From the NCBI GenBank assembly GCA_002381865.1, contig DFYO01000049.1:24374-84823 (forward strand): a DNA stretch of 60,450 nucleotides. The letters run 5' to 3'. This DNA comes from Clostridiales bacterium UBA4080. Its GTDB lineage: Bacteria > Bacillota > Clostridia > Lachnospirales > Vallitaleaceae. A model generated the notes under the pieces. It did no database searches. It saw only the letters and a list, made by a program, of their open reading frames with translations, and was not told where the DNA came from. The position numbers and the translations under genes were made by a program. Of the stretch, positions 6,595 through 14,366 are shown piece by piece; the stretch's first letter is position 1; each line of letters starts with the position of its first letter.

Positions 6595-8112
6595 TTATTC
6601 TGTAACATCTTCTACATTAATGTGCTCTTTAATACAAAGTAGTTTTGTGAACAAAGCTGAATTATCAAGAACGATTATGCATAGCTTTTCTCTTGCTCTA
6701 GAAATATTCTGAAAGAATAAACGAGGAAATAAATAATCTGGATTTGGATGCTTGCGTCCTTCAAGTATTCCTTCTGCGCTATATCTAAAATTTTTGTCCA
6801 ATACCATAACCACGTTATCAAACTCCTGCCCTATAACCTGATGTGAATTAATGTGCTCTGAGTAATGATCTATCGAACTGTAAACATATTGAGATGGTGT
6901 GAAAGTAATAAATGTATACCCACTTTTTCTATAAAATTTACTTATTGCATCTGCCTCTTTGGTATCATTAGCATAAAGTATATCTATCTTGTCATATGAA
7001 ATTTGTTTTAGAGGTTTATCACTCAAATCTAGCATATTTCTTATAAACGAAAATACTTCTTTATTTGTTCGAATTCTATCCGTAAGTTTTAGTTCCTGAA
7101 ATCCAACTATCTCATTTAACCTCTTGGGATTGTTTCGTCTGCGTTCAGCTTTTGAAAGTACTTGTGCGTAATCATATGAAAAGATACACGTTTCAACAGT
7201 TCCATTGCTGAATGCATCTAGAATAACGTCCAAATCGCGGGTATATATTCTTTGCGTCTCGTCTACGCATACGATTGAATAACCCTTTATTATGTGCTCC
7301 GATAGCGATTTTGCATCAATTACCAATATGTTATTTATATGCGAATTAATATATTTATGGCCATCTGATAGTATCCCACAATGAACTATGCAAACCTTTG
7401 CTCTATCACACAATGACTTTGCCAAGTCATACAGCAATAGCGTTTTTCCTGTTCCTGCTGATCCTTTTATTCCCCACATACTTTTAATTCCTTCTGAACT
7501 AGAAATAATCTCCTTTTTTATACTTTCCTGCTGAGCATTTAAATAATAGCTATCATTCAAAAACTTTTCTGGATTATTAAGAGGAGAAATCAGGTAATCC
7601 TTCGGTCTAAAAAGCGATTCTATGTTTTGAGTTACAGGGGTATCTATCTCTGATAGCTTTTCTATAAGTTCCTCAAAAGAACTCTTTCTTAAGCTGCCAT
7701 CATAAATATACAATTGTGCAACAGTTTCATTTTCTTTTACATAAGTAAAACTATAAATTGTATGCGCTATGTGAGACAAATAATACCTATTTTGTTTTAG
7801 TTGTTTTTCAATTTTTTCTTGTGAGACTGACTTGCTCTTAAGTTCTAGGTTTACAACAACTCCATTTTTGTCTATTTTCAAAAGATCAAATTCTTTTCCT
7901 ATTTGTGGGATAGTAAAAGAATAAAACCAACCATCCATAATTTCGAATGAAGCTTTATGAAACCTAAAATTATTAACCAATACCCTTATAATATCTATTT
8001 CTTCAGGTCTAACTTTTATCTCTTCGTCTCTCAGAGATAAAGCCTTCTCATAATAAGAATACAAATTTAAGCACAACAATCTTGTTAATATATATATATT
8101 CACTGCACGCAT
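6595..8112 (-). CDS. nuclease-helicase fusion (restriction-nuclease-like N-terminus + DUF2075-type SF1 helicase)
   Basis: This protein has about 505 aa. Residues of about 60-130 look like a PD-(D/E)xK/NERD-type nuclease core (FDLLKIDKNGVVVNLELKSK: an Asp, then E-x-K). The rest is a superfamily 1 helicase of the DUF2075 type. It shows Walker A GSAGTGKT, Walker B VCVDETQ, motif III SYDYAQ, motif IV-like TDRIRT, motif V GQEFDNVVMV and motif VI NISRARE. The start is placed at ATG 8112 because GGGGGAGAG lies 5-8 nt upstream; an ATG at 8130 is possible. It is the last gene of a minus-strand operon with the methyltransferase and the restriction enzyme, 60 bp downstream of the former. A defence role is likely from context but unproven. 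Confidence 0.8.
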   Translation of the reverse strand: MRAVNIYILTRLLCLNLYSYYEKALSLRDEEIKVRPEEIDIIRVLVNNFRFHKASFEIMDGWFYSFTIPQIGKEFDLLKIDKNGVVVNLELKSKSVSQEKIEKQLKQNRYYLSHIAHTIYSFTYVKENETVAQLYIYDGSLRKSSFEELIEKLSEIDTPVTQNIESLFRPKDYLISPLNNPEKFLNDSYYLNAQQESIKKEIISSSEGIKSMWGIKGSAGTGKTLLLYDLAKSLCDRAKVCIVHCGILSDGHKYINSHINNILVIDAKSLSEHIIKGYSIVCVDETQRIYTRDLDVILDAFSNGTVETCIFSYDYAQVLSKAERRRNNPKRLNEIVGFQELKLTDRIRTNKEVFSFIRNMLDLSDKPLKQISYDKIDILYANDTKEADAISKFYRKSGYTFITFTPSQYVYSSIDHYSEHINSHQVIGQEFDNVVMVLDKNFRYSAEGILEGRKHPNPDYLFPRLFFQNISRAREKLCIIVLDNSALFTKLLCIKEHINVEDVTE

Positions 8113-8171
8113 CTGCACTCTCCCCCTCATCGAAATATATAATTACTAAATAAGAATCGCTTAAGTTTTGA

Positions 8172-9173
8172 TTATTGATTTCTAGATGAAACTTCTTTTT
8201 TAATGTCTGCTAATTCTTTTTTTATCATCTTCTGTGTTTCTCCTAGTTCTAGGAGTCTCTGTTCTAGCCACTCTGTAGGATATTTTGAAACAGAATCCTT
8301 TCCTGAAGGTTCATATATTCTTTTGTATATTGGTCTTGTTTTCAAGTTATCATTTTCTAACTTCTCAATTCTCTTCAAACCAATATCAATATATTCCTGT
8401 ATAAGCTCCGTTCCATAAGCTTTTCGGTTGTTTTTCAAAGATGCAATTAGTGTGCTTCCCACTCCTGCAAATGGATCAAAAACAATATCATTTTCATTGG
8501 TTAATGCAAGTACACACCGTTCCACCAATTCAACTGGAAATTGGCAAGGATGTGGTGTTTTTTCTGGATGTTGAGATTTAACATTAGGAACATCCCACAC
8601 GCAAGAATCCCAATCATCATAAAGTCGTTCAATTGTTGCTTTCCATAAATCTTCGGGATTTTTCCCGTTTGGATTTCCTGATAACTGCCCCTTCTTTGCA
8701 CCTTTATATGCTTTCTTACCCGGATACTTAGCAGGAATACGAACATCATCTAGGTTAAAAATATAATTATCTGATTTAGTAAACCATAAAATAGACTCAT
8801 AGCGTCCCGAAAATCTTTTCTCACATTGTAACCCATGACCAAAATGCCATATAACTCGATTTCTTAGTTGCAAGTCAAATTCTTTAAACAGATTATAATA
8901 ATAAATATCTAATGGAAACACTTCACTATTTTTCGGATCAATATAGTTCCCTACTTCCCAGCAAATGCTACCATCATTTGATAATACTCTATATAATTCA
9001 GTAATGATCGGACGCATATTATCCAAATATTGTTTCAAAGATGTAACTGCTTCGTACTCCTTGCCTATATTGTATGGTGGTGATGTTATTATAAGTTTTA
9101 CACTTCCATCAGGCAATGTTTTCAAAAAATCCAATGCATTTTGTTTAAGGTATAGATAATCATTTATAATCAT
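8172..9173 (-). CDS. type II DNA methyltransferase (N4-cytosine/N6-adenine, beta class order)
   Basis: This enzyme of about 333 aa protects host sites from the neighbouring restriction enzyme. The catalytic motif IV is TSPPYN (near residue 33), the form common in N4-cytosine methyltransferases. The SAM-binding motif I, DPFAGVGST, lies near residue 235. Catalytic before SAM-binding is the beta-class order. A target-recognition stretch lies between them. The start ATG at 9173 follows GGAGAG and abuts the stop codon of the restriction gene (9175), so the two are translationally coupled. An upstream in-frame codon at 9215 would overlap that gene and has no better site. M.BglII-type enzymes are N4-cytosine methylases, which fits the pairing. 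Confidence 0.88.
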   Translation of the reverse strand: MIINDYLYLKQNALDFLKTLPDGSVKLIITSPPYNIGKEYEAVTSLKQYLDNMRPIITELYRVLSNDGSICWEVGNYIDPKNSEVFPLDIYYYNLFKEFDLQLRNRVIWHFGHGLQCEKRFSGRYESILWFTKSDNYIFNLDDVRIPAKYPGKKAYKGAKKGQLSGNPNGKNPEDLWKATIERLYDDWDSCVWDVPNVKSQHPEKTPHPCQFPVELVERCVLALTNENDIVFDPFAGVGSTLIASLKNNRKAYGTELIQEYIDIGLKRIEKLENDNLKTRPIYKRIYEPSGKDSVSKYPTEWLEQRLLELGETQKMIKKELADIKKEVSSRNQ

Positions 9174-9174
9174 T

Positions 9175-9969
9175 TCAACTCTCCATAATATTAATACATC
9201 TAGATATCTTTTCAATACGAGTAACTATTGCATCGCTTCGCCTTTTTTTGCTCATGATATCAATCATCTTAGACTTCAATTTTTTTAAATCAGAATTTCT
9301 TATAATACGAATTAAGTCATCATCCGAAAAATCTGTCGGTTCATCACTCAGTATATCATCTGGCTCAATTCCTAAAATTAATATCGGAACTGGAGGATTT
9401 GTCCTTCCTTCTCTTATAACATTAGTAACTTCATTTTCGAACCACGGCACACCAGTATCCATGTGTTCTTCCATTGCTTTTGTTGGTATAACTTCAACAC
9501 CGACATCAATATCACTTCTCGAATAAAAGAATGTATGCTTTACATGTAAATCATAAGCAACGCTAAAGTATTTTCCAAACTGAACCTCTACTGCAATTTT
9601 ATCTTTTAAATAATCAACTTGATTATATGTCGGAAAGTAATCATATCCATGGCTTTTTATAATACTGCGCTGTTCGTTTTTATCAAGAACATTTATAATA
9701 TCTCTTGTTGTGTTTTCGTCACCTGTAACATAATAATCAATTCTCATATCGTGCCATGCAGCTGCATATAATTTTTCCTTAATTGCACTATTAAGATGAG
9801 CTTGACTGTAAAATACTTTTCCCCATTTTGCAACATCATAGCTTAGCTTTAAATACTTATTAGCATCTATAGAAATAATGCTATTCCTAATTTCATCATA
9901 TTGACTGCTTTTATTAACTATTAAAAATTCCCTAGCATTTAGATGATTATATTCATTTGCAATTTTCAT
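9175..9969 (-). CDS. type II restriction endonuclease, BglII/BstYI-like
   Basis: This 264-aa protein would cut unmodified DNA. Near residues 117-127 it has an Asp followed by VEVQ (DYLKDKIAVEVQFGKY). That resembles the D...E-x-Q catalytic site of the BglII/BstYI family, in which Gln replaces the usual Lys. The partner methyltransferase follows directly. The C-terminal third is acidic then basic, with no further motif. If the family call is right, the target probably contains GATC (BglII cuts AGATCT, BstYI cuts RGATCY); the actual specificity cannot be read. The ribosome binding site GGAGG is about 11 nt upstream of ATG, a little long. It is the first gene of the defence operon, next to the right end of the element. 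Confidence 0.7.
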   Translation of the reverse strand: MKIANEYNHLNAREFLIVNKSSQYDEIRNSIISIDANKYLKLSYDVAKWGKVFYSQAHLNSAIKEKLYAAAWHDMRIDYYVTGDENTTRDIINVLDKNEQRSIIKSHGYDYFPTYNQVDYLKDKIAVEVQFGKYFSVAYDLHVKHTFFYSRSDIDVGVEVIPTKAMEEHMDTGVPWFENEVTNVIREGRTNPPVPILILGIEPDDILSDEPTDFSDDDLIRIIRNSDLKKLKSKMIDIMSKKRRSDAIVTRIEKISRCINIMES

Positions 9970-10031
9970 AACTTAGAATACCTCCAATAGATATGCATCC
10001 TGATCCCAACCATACTACTCATTATAAAACA

Positions 10032-10056
10032 AAACCGGCAGATAATCTACCGGTTT
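10032..10056 (-). terminator. element-borne terminator now serving lysS
   Basis: AAACCGG and CCGGTTT form a 7-bp stem with an 11-nt loop. On the minus strand it is followed by TTTTGTTTT. It lies about 95 bp downstream of the lysS stop, inside the element and upstream of the restriction operon. It restores termination of the greA-lysS transcript after the native terminator (93-128) was separated from the gene. Confidence 0.7.
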
Positions 10057-10088
10057 CAAGTCAACTTTCTGTCATTTTTGATTATTTA

Positions 10089-10106
10089 GGCGTAAATTGG
10101 GCGTAT
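10089..10106 (+). repeat. terminal repeat, right copy (possible integrase arm site)
   Basis: GGCGTAAATTGGGCGTAT is the partner of 357-374. It lies 43 bp inside the right attachment site. No gene I can support lies between 9970 and 10149. Confidence 0.5.
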
Positions 10107-10149
10107 CTCCAAGCTTTCACAAGCTCACAACCCCAATATTTAAGCCACT

Positions 10150-10179
10150 TTACTTATCCAAGTTCTTCATCGTTGGGAA
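10150..10179 (-). other. right attachment site overlapping the lysS 3' end
   Basis: These last ten codons of lysS, including the stop, are the direct-repeat partner of 210-239. The differences from the displaced copy keep the protein almost unchanged (one Asn/Ser change, the rest silent). This is expected if the element brought its own functional lysS end. Confidence 0.85.
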
Positions 10180-11643
10180 TAATAGTACATCCCTAATTGA
10201 GTAAGAATCTGTCAACAGCATAATCAGTCTGTCAATTCCTATTCCAAGTCCTCCTGTCGGAGGCATTCCATATTCAAGTGCGGTCAAGAAGTCTTCATCT
10301 ATCATATTAGCTTCTTCGTCGCCTGCTGCTCTAAGCTCTTCTTGTGCTTCAAATCTGCCTCTTTGGTCGATTGGATCATTTAGCTCTGAAAACGCATTTG
10401 CAAATTCTCTCTTTGTAATAAAAAGTTCAAAGCGCTCTGTATAATCTGGATTTTCAGGCTTTCTCTTCGCAAGCGGAGATATTTCAACTGGGTGATCCAT
10501 AATAAAGGTTGGCTGCACTAGATGATGCTCAACATATTCTTCAAAGAATAGGTTAATAATATCTCCTCTTTTATGATGAGCTTTAACCTCTATGCCTTTG
10601 CTTTTAGCAAGGGTCTTTGCTTCCTCATCGCCTTGTATTGAATCAAAATCTATATCAGCATATTTTTTAACTGCTTCTATCATTGTAAGTCTTGCAAACG
10701 GCTTCCCAAGCTCTATTTCTACTCCGTCATAGGAAACTGTTGTAGTACCTATTACCTTTGTAGCAAGATATCTAATAAGCTCTTCTGTAAGATCCATCAT
10801 GCCATAATAATCTGTATATGCTTGATAAAGCTCAAGAAGTGTAAATTCAGGATTATGTCTAACAGATAATCCTTCATTTCTAAATACTCTTCCTATCTCG
10901 TATACTCTGTCAAAGCCTCCAACAATAAGTCTTTTCAAATAAAGCTCTAAGGAGATTCTTAAGTGAACCTTCATATCCAAGGCATTATGATGGGTAACAA
11001 AAGGCTTGGCTGCCGCTCCACCCGGAATATCAATAAGCATTGGCGTTTCAACCTCTAAAAAGTCCTTACCGTCAAGAAAGTTTCTTATTTCTTTTATAAT
11101 TTGAGAACGTTTTACAAAAGTGTCCTTAACCTCAGGATTGACAATCAAATCAAGGTATCTCTGACGGTATCTTGTATCTGTATCCTTTAAACCGTGAAAT
11201 TTTTCAGGTAATATTTGCAGGCTTTTTGATAGCAAAGTAATACTAGCCGCTTTTATAGAAATTTCACCCTTTTGAGTTTTAAAGACTTCTCCTTCAACTC
11301 CAATAATATCTCCAAGATCATAATGCTTGAACATATCATAGGCTTCTTCTCCTACGCCTTCTTTTTTAAGATAGACCTGAATCTTGCCTGTCTTATCTTG
11401 AAGATGGCAAAAGCTTGCCTTTCCCATTACTCTTTTAGTCATTATTCTTCCTGCAATACTTGCCTTTTGTCCTTCTAAACTATCAAAATTTTCAACAACC
11501 TCATTGCCTAAATGAGTTACCTTAAACTTAGTAATCTCAAATGGATTTTTGTTGTCCTGCTGGAGCTCTTTAAGCTTTGCTCTTCTGATTTTTAATAGTT
11601 GGTTTAAATCCTGTTCTTCTATTTGGTTATTAATTTCTGACAC
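10150..11643 (-). CDS. lysS: lysyl-tRNA synthetase, class II
   Basis: This 497-aa cytoplasmic enzyme charges tRNA-Lys with lysine. The N-terminal OB-fold anticodon-binding domain (about 60-170) is followed by the class II catalytic core. The core shows motif 2 around RVYEIGRVFRNEG and motif 3 GGLGIGIDRLIMLL near the C-terminus. Length is typical. The likely start is GTG at 11643, behind AAGGAGTG. It is co-transcribed with greA, 24 bp upstream. Its last codons form the right attachment site of the mobile element, yet the protein remains full length. Confidence 0.98.
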   Translation of the reverse strand: MSEINNQIEEQDLNQLLKIRRAKLKELQQDNKNPFEITKFKVTHLGNEVVENFDSLEGQKASIAGRIMTKRVMGKASFCHLQDKTGKIQVYLKKEGVGEEAYDMFKHYDLGDIIGVEGEVFKTQKGEISIKAASITLLSKSLQILPEKFHGLKDTDTRYRQRYLDLIVNPEVKDTFVKRSQIIKEIRNFLDGKDFLEVETPMLIDIPGGAAAKPFVTHHNALDMKVHLRISLELYLKRLIVGGFDRVYEIGRVFRNEGLSVRHNPEFTLLELYQAYTDYYGMMDLTEELIRYLATKVIGTTTVSYDGVEIELGKPFARLTMIEAVKKYADIDFDSIQGDEEAKTLAKSKGIEVKAHHKRGDIINLFFEEYVEHHLVQPTFIMDHPVEISPLAKRKPENPDYTERFELFITKREFANAFSELNDPIDQRGRFEAQEELRAAGDEEANMIDEDFLTALEYGMPPTGGLGIGIDRLIMLLTDSYSIRDVLLFPTMKNLDK

Positions 11644-11667
11644 TATGTAACACTCCTTTATTTCTGC

Positions 11668-12144
11668 TTATCTGTGTATTTCTAATACCTTAAATTTCAA
11701 AGCTCCCGCTGGAGTATCAACAACCGTTTCTTCTCCTACTGCTTTGCCAAGAAGAGCTTCTCCTACTGGTGATTCATTAGATATTTTACCCATTAAAGGT
11801 GCCGCCTCTGCTGAACCAACTATAGCATAATCTACTTCTTCATCAAGATCAAAGTCAAATAATCTAACCTTGCACCCTACATTAATAGTGCTTAAATCCA
11901 CTTCATCTTCATCGATAACTTCCACGTTCTTCAGCATTTTTTCAAGATGTGCAATTCTGGCTTCAATTTCTCCCTGTTCGTCCTTAGCAGCATCATATTC
12001 TGCATTTTCAGACAAGTCTCCTTGAGCCCTTGCTTCCTTGATAATTTCTGCAATTTCTTTTCTCTTAACCACCTTTAAATTCTGTAATTCTTCTTCAAGC
12101 TCTTTAAGGCCACTGTAAGTGAGTATAATTTTTTTCTCTGCCAT
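11668..12144 (-). CDS. greA: transcription elongation factor GreA
   Basis: This 158-aa factor enters the secondary channel of RNA polymerase and stimulates cleavage of backtracked RNA. An N-terminal antiparallel coiled coil (about 1-75) carries the acidic tip (LSENAEYDAAKDEQ). A C-terminal FKBP-like domain (about 85-158) ends in the usual TPAGALKFKV region. Length is canonical. It leads a greA-lysS operon with a strong promoter at 12241-12270, an arrangement common in Clostridia and Bacilli. Confidence 0.97.
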   Translation of the reverse strand: MAEKKIILTYSGLKELEEELQNLKVVKRKEIAEIIKEARAQGDLSENAEYDAAKDEQGEIEARIAHLEKMLKNVEVIDEDEVDLSTINVGCKVRLFDFDLDEEVDYAIVGSAEAAPLMGKISNESPVGEALLGKAVGEETVVDTPAGALKFKVLEIHR

Positions 12145-12240
12145 TCTCCTACACCTTCCTAGTCTACTATTCTACTTCAATACTATAAGTCCGGCGAAAT
12201 ATACCGAACTTATATTGATAACTTCATAATTATTCTTGCT

Positions 12241-12270
12241 ATTATAACGCATATTTCCTTATATTGTCAA
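12241..12270 (-). promoter_or_regulatory. consensus promoter for greA-lysS
   Basis: On the minus strand TTGACA (12265-12270), an 18-bp spacer and TATAAT (12241-12246) form a perfect-box sigma-A promoter. A 9-bp GC-containing hairpin (12187-12213, TAAGTTCGG with CCGGACTTA) lies in the resulting leader. It lacks a T-run. Confidence 0.8.
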
Positions 12271-12349
12271 GAGCAATCGCTTTTTACAAACTCGTTATTT
12301 CTTAATCTTAAGCCATTCTATCCAATTGTCAAGATTTACAAAAACTGTA

Positions 12350-12772
12350 TTATAATACTTCATCCAATATTTTTGTTATTGTTAATTCATTTATTCCTTC
12401 TCTTCTTTCATATAGCATTGAATTAGCAAGATTTTTTAACATATTAATCCCAAGTCCTCCAATTTCTCTGCCTATACAGTCTCTTTCGATATTTTGTATG
12501 CTTTCAGCTGTAGGGTCAAATGCTATCCCCTTATCGCAAAACCTCAAAATAATTTTGTTTTCAAATTCATCAATATAATATCCTAGCTGTATTTCCCCTT
12601 TCTCAAAGGGATATGCATATTTGATAATATTAGTAAGTATTTCTTCACAGATTATTTTGATTTCAAAAATCAGTTTTTTTGAACCTGACTTTTTTTCATG
12701 CATTCCTGCCAGAACAAAGTTAATCATATCATTAATGTTTTCAATTTTAGCTTCTTTTACTATTTGTTTCAT
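12350..12772 (-). CDS. RsbW-like ATP-binding protein (HATPase_c_2)
   Basis: This 140-aa single-domain GHKL ATPase resembles anti-sigma regulatory factors and serine kinases. The N box is EEILTNIIKYAYP (about 44-56), G1 is CDKGIAFDP (about 80-88) and G2 is GGLGINML (about 107-114). No sensor domain, membrane segment or sigma factor is encoded next to it. No STAS anti-anti-sigma partner is in the window, so its target is unknown. It follows dusB by 14 bp, so it is probably translated from the same transcript. GAGGGAG supports the start. Confidence 0.85.
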   Translation of the reverse strand: MKQIVKEAKIENINDMINFVLAGMHEKKSGSKKLIFEIKIICEEILTNIIKYAYPFEKGEIQLGYYIDEFENKIILRFCDKGIAFDPTAESIQNIERDCIGREIGGLGINMLKNLANSMLYERREGINELTITKILDEVL

Positions 12773-12786
12773 AGCACTCCCTCGAA

Positions 12787-13743
12787 TTATAACATTTTGC
12801 TGATTATCAAGTTTTCCAACTCACAAAGGCTCTCAACCTTATTAACAGCGTTCCTTATACATACTGCATTTTTCATTCCCTTAGTATACCAGCTTACATG
12901 CTTGCGCATTTCTCTGATACCAATATATTCGCCCTTATGTTCAACCAGCATCCTTGCATGTCTTAAAATCATATCAACAACTTCTCTTGCCTCAGGTCTT
13001 TTAAGTATTTCTCCAGTTTTAAGATAATGATTGATTTCTCTAAATATCCACGGGTTTCCTTCCGCACCTCTAGCTACCATTATTCCATCACATTTGGTAT
13101 GCTCAAATAATCTCTTTGCATCCTCCGCATTGAAAATGTCTCCATTTCCTATTACCGGAATTCCTATCGCTTCTTTTACCTCACGAATAATATCCCAGTC
13201 AGCCTTTCCTGAATAATACTGTTCTCTGGTTCTCCCATGCACAGTAATTGCTGCTGCACCGTTTTTTTCTGCAATACGTGCAATCTCAAGCGCATTAATA
13301 TGGTCCTCTCTAAAGCCCTTTCGGATTTTTATGGTAACGGGCTTTTGCACAGTAGAACTAACTGCCGCTACTATTTCTCCCACCAAGCCTGGCTCCTTCA
13401 TAAGCGCCGAGCCCTCTCTGTTATTAACAACCTTCGGTACAGGACAGCCCATATTAATATCAAACAAAGCAACCTTATCACTGTCAATTTTTTTTGCCAT
13501 TTCTGCAATAACTAAAGGCTCATTTCCAAAAAGCTGTATTGCAACTGGCTCTTCGTCCTTTGAGGTTAGCAGCAGCTGTCCTGTTTTTTCATTATTGTAC
13601 AATAAGGCTTTAGCACTTACCATTTCCGTATATACCAATCCGCATCCCATTTCCTTGCATAAAACTCTAAAGGGCATATCAGTTACTCCTGCCATTGGCG
13701 CAAGAAAAATAGGGTTATCCGGTTCAAATAATCCTATCTTCAT
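12787..13743 (-). CDS. dusB: tRNA-dihydrouridine synthase
   Basis: This 318-aa FMN enzyme reduces uridines in the tRNA D-loop. It has a TIM-barrel N-terminal domain beginning FLAPMAGVTDMPFR, the catalytic Cys in NMGCPVPKV, the phosphate-binding ITVHGRTREQYYSG and IPVIGNGDI, and a C-terminal helical domain. The order and length fit DusB. It lies about 50 bp downstream of coaC at the end of the coenzyme A operon and just before the RsbW-like gene. Confidence 0.95.
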   Translation of the reverse strand: MKIGLFEPDNPIFLAPMAGVTDMPFRVLCKEMGCGLVYTEMVSAKALLYNNEKTGQLLLTSKDEEPVAIQLFGNEPLVIAEMAKKIDSDKVALFDINMGCPVPKVVNNREGSALMKEPGLVGEIVAAVSSTVQKPVTIKIRKGFREDHINALEIARIAEKNGAAAITVHGRTREQYYSGKADWDIIREVKEAIGIPVIGNGDIFNAEDAKRLFEHTKCDGIMVARGAEGNPWIFREINHYLKTGEILKRPEAREVVDMILRHARMLVEHKGEYIGIREMRKHVSWYTKGMKNAVCIRNAVNKVESLCELENLIISKML

Positions 13744-13792
13744 ATAATTAACCTGCGTCTTTCTAATAGTATTTTTATTATGCTGCTCTTTT

Positions 13793-14332
13793 TTATTCTT
13801 TCAATTGTTCTTGCGCCAGACGTGAAATCTCCTTCCAATCCAGCAGCTTTCCACTTCCATTGTCTCCACATGCAAGCCTTCCACTTGCTGTATCTAAAAC
13901 CATATACCCATATTTTTTCAAAATACTTACATTGCTTTGAACAATTGGGTTTTCCCACATTCCCGAATTCATCGCAGGTGCAATTAATACCTTTGCTTTT
14001 GTCGCCATCACTGTTGTTGTAAGCATATCATCTGCAATACCATGAGCCAGCTTTGCAAGAAAATTCGCCGTTGCTGGAACAATTAAAAACAAATCTGCCT
14101 TTTTAGCTAATGCAATATGCTCAGTATCCCATTTGTCAATGTGATCAAACTGCTCAACTGCAACCTTATTATTTGAAAGAGTTTGTAAGGTAAGCGGAGT
14201 AATAAATTCTGTCGCATTTTTAGTCATTATAACATTTACCTCATATCCCTTTTTGACTAAATCATTTATAATTTCAGCAGCTTTATATGCAGCAATTCCT
14301 CCTGTTATTCCAACCACAATGTTCCTTTTCAT
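13793..14332 (-). CDS. coaC: phosphopantothenoylcysteine decarboxylase (stand-alone CoaC)
   Basis: This 179-aa flavoprotein of the HFCD family decarboxylates phosphopantothenoylcysteine to phosphopantetheine. It shows the N-terminal GITGGIAAYKA, the PATANFLAKLAHGIADD loop and the substrate-clamping APAMNSGMW. The last has N before SGMW, where many family members have N-xx-MW. Many bacteria fuse this to CoaB; here the two are separate adjacent genes, as in streptococci and enterococci. AAGGAGG precedes the start. Confidence 0.93.
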   Translation of the reverse strand: MKRNIVVGITGGIAAYKAAEIINDLVKKGYEVNVIMTKNATEFITPLTLQTLSNNKVAVEQFDHIDKWDTEHIALAKKADLFLIVPATANFLAKLAHGIADDMLTTTVMATKAKVLIAPAMNSGMWENPIVQSNVSILKKYGYMVLDTASGRLACGDNGSGKLLDWKEISRLAQEQLKE

Positions 14333-14366
14333 AGCCTGCCTCCTTTAAAACCTCATAATTAGCTTT

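Larger units (their letters stand above)
210..10179. mobile_element. integrated mobilizable element in lysS, with CRESS-type Rep
   Basis: The element is bounded by imperfect 30-bp direct repeats of the lysS 3' end (210-239 and 10150-10179). It carries, in order, an integrase at the left end, an excisionase, an FtsK/TcpA-like ATPase, a CRESS-type Rep with an adjacent origin hairpin, a small unknown gene, two unknown plus-strand genes and a restriction-modification/helicase operon. No VirB4, VirB6 or other mating-pore genes are present, so transfer would need a helper element. The class fits integrative and mobilizable elements. Whether it excises or moves is inferred, but every backbone reading frame is open. 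Confidence 0.85.

Noticed and set aside
8501..8749. Second minus-strand frame inside the methyltransferase gene, as possible evidence of a frameshift
   Set aside because: The methyltransferase frame is intact with both key motifs, so this is a shadow.
9993..10196. Plus-strand open frame across the right element end
   Set aside because: Low-complexity Ser/Tyr/Pro product, no ribosome binding site, and it runs over a terminator and the lysS 3' end.
13237..13747. Overlapping plus-strand frames opposite dusB
   Set aside because: All are antisense to a complete dusB with no start signals.
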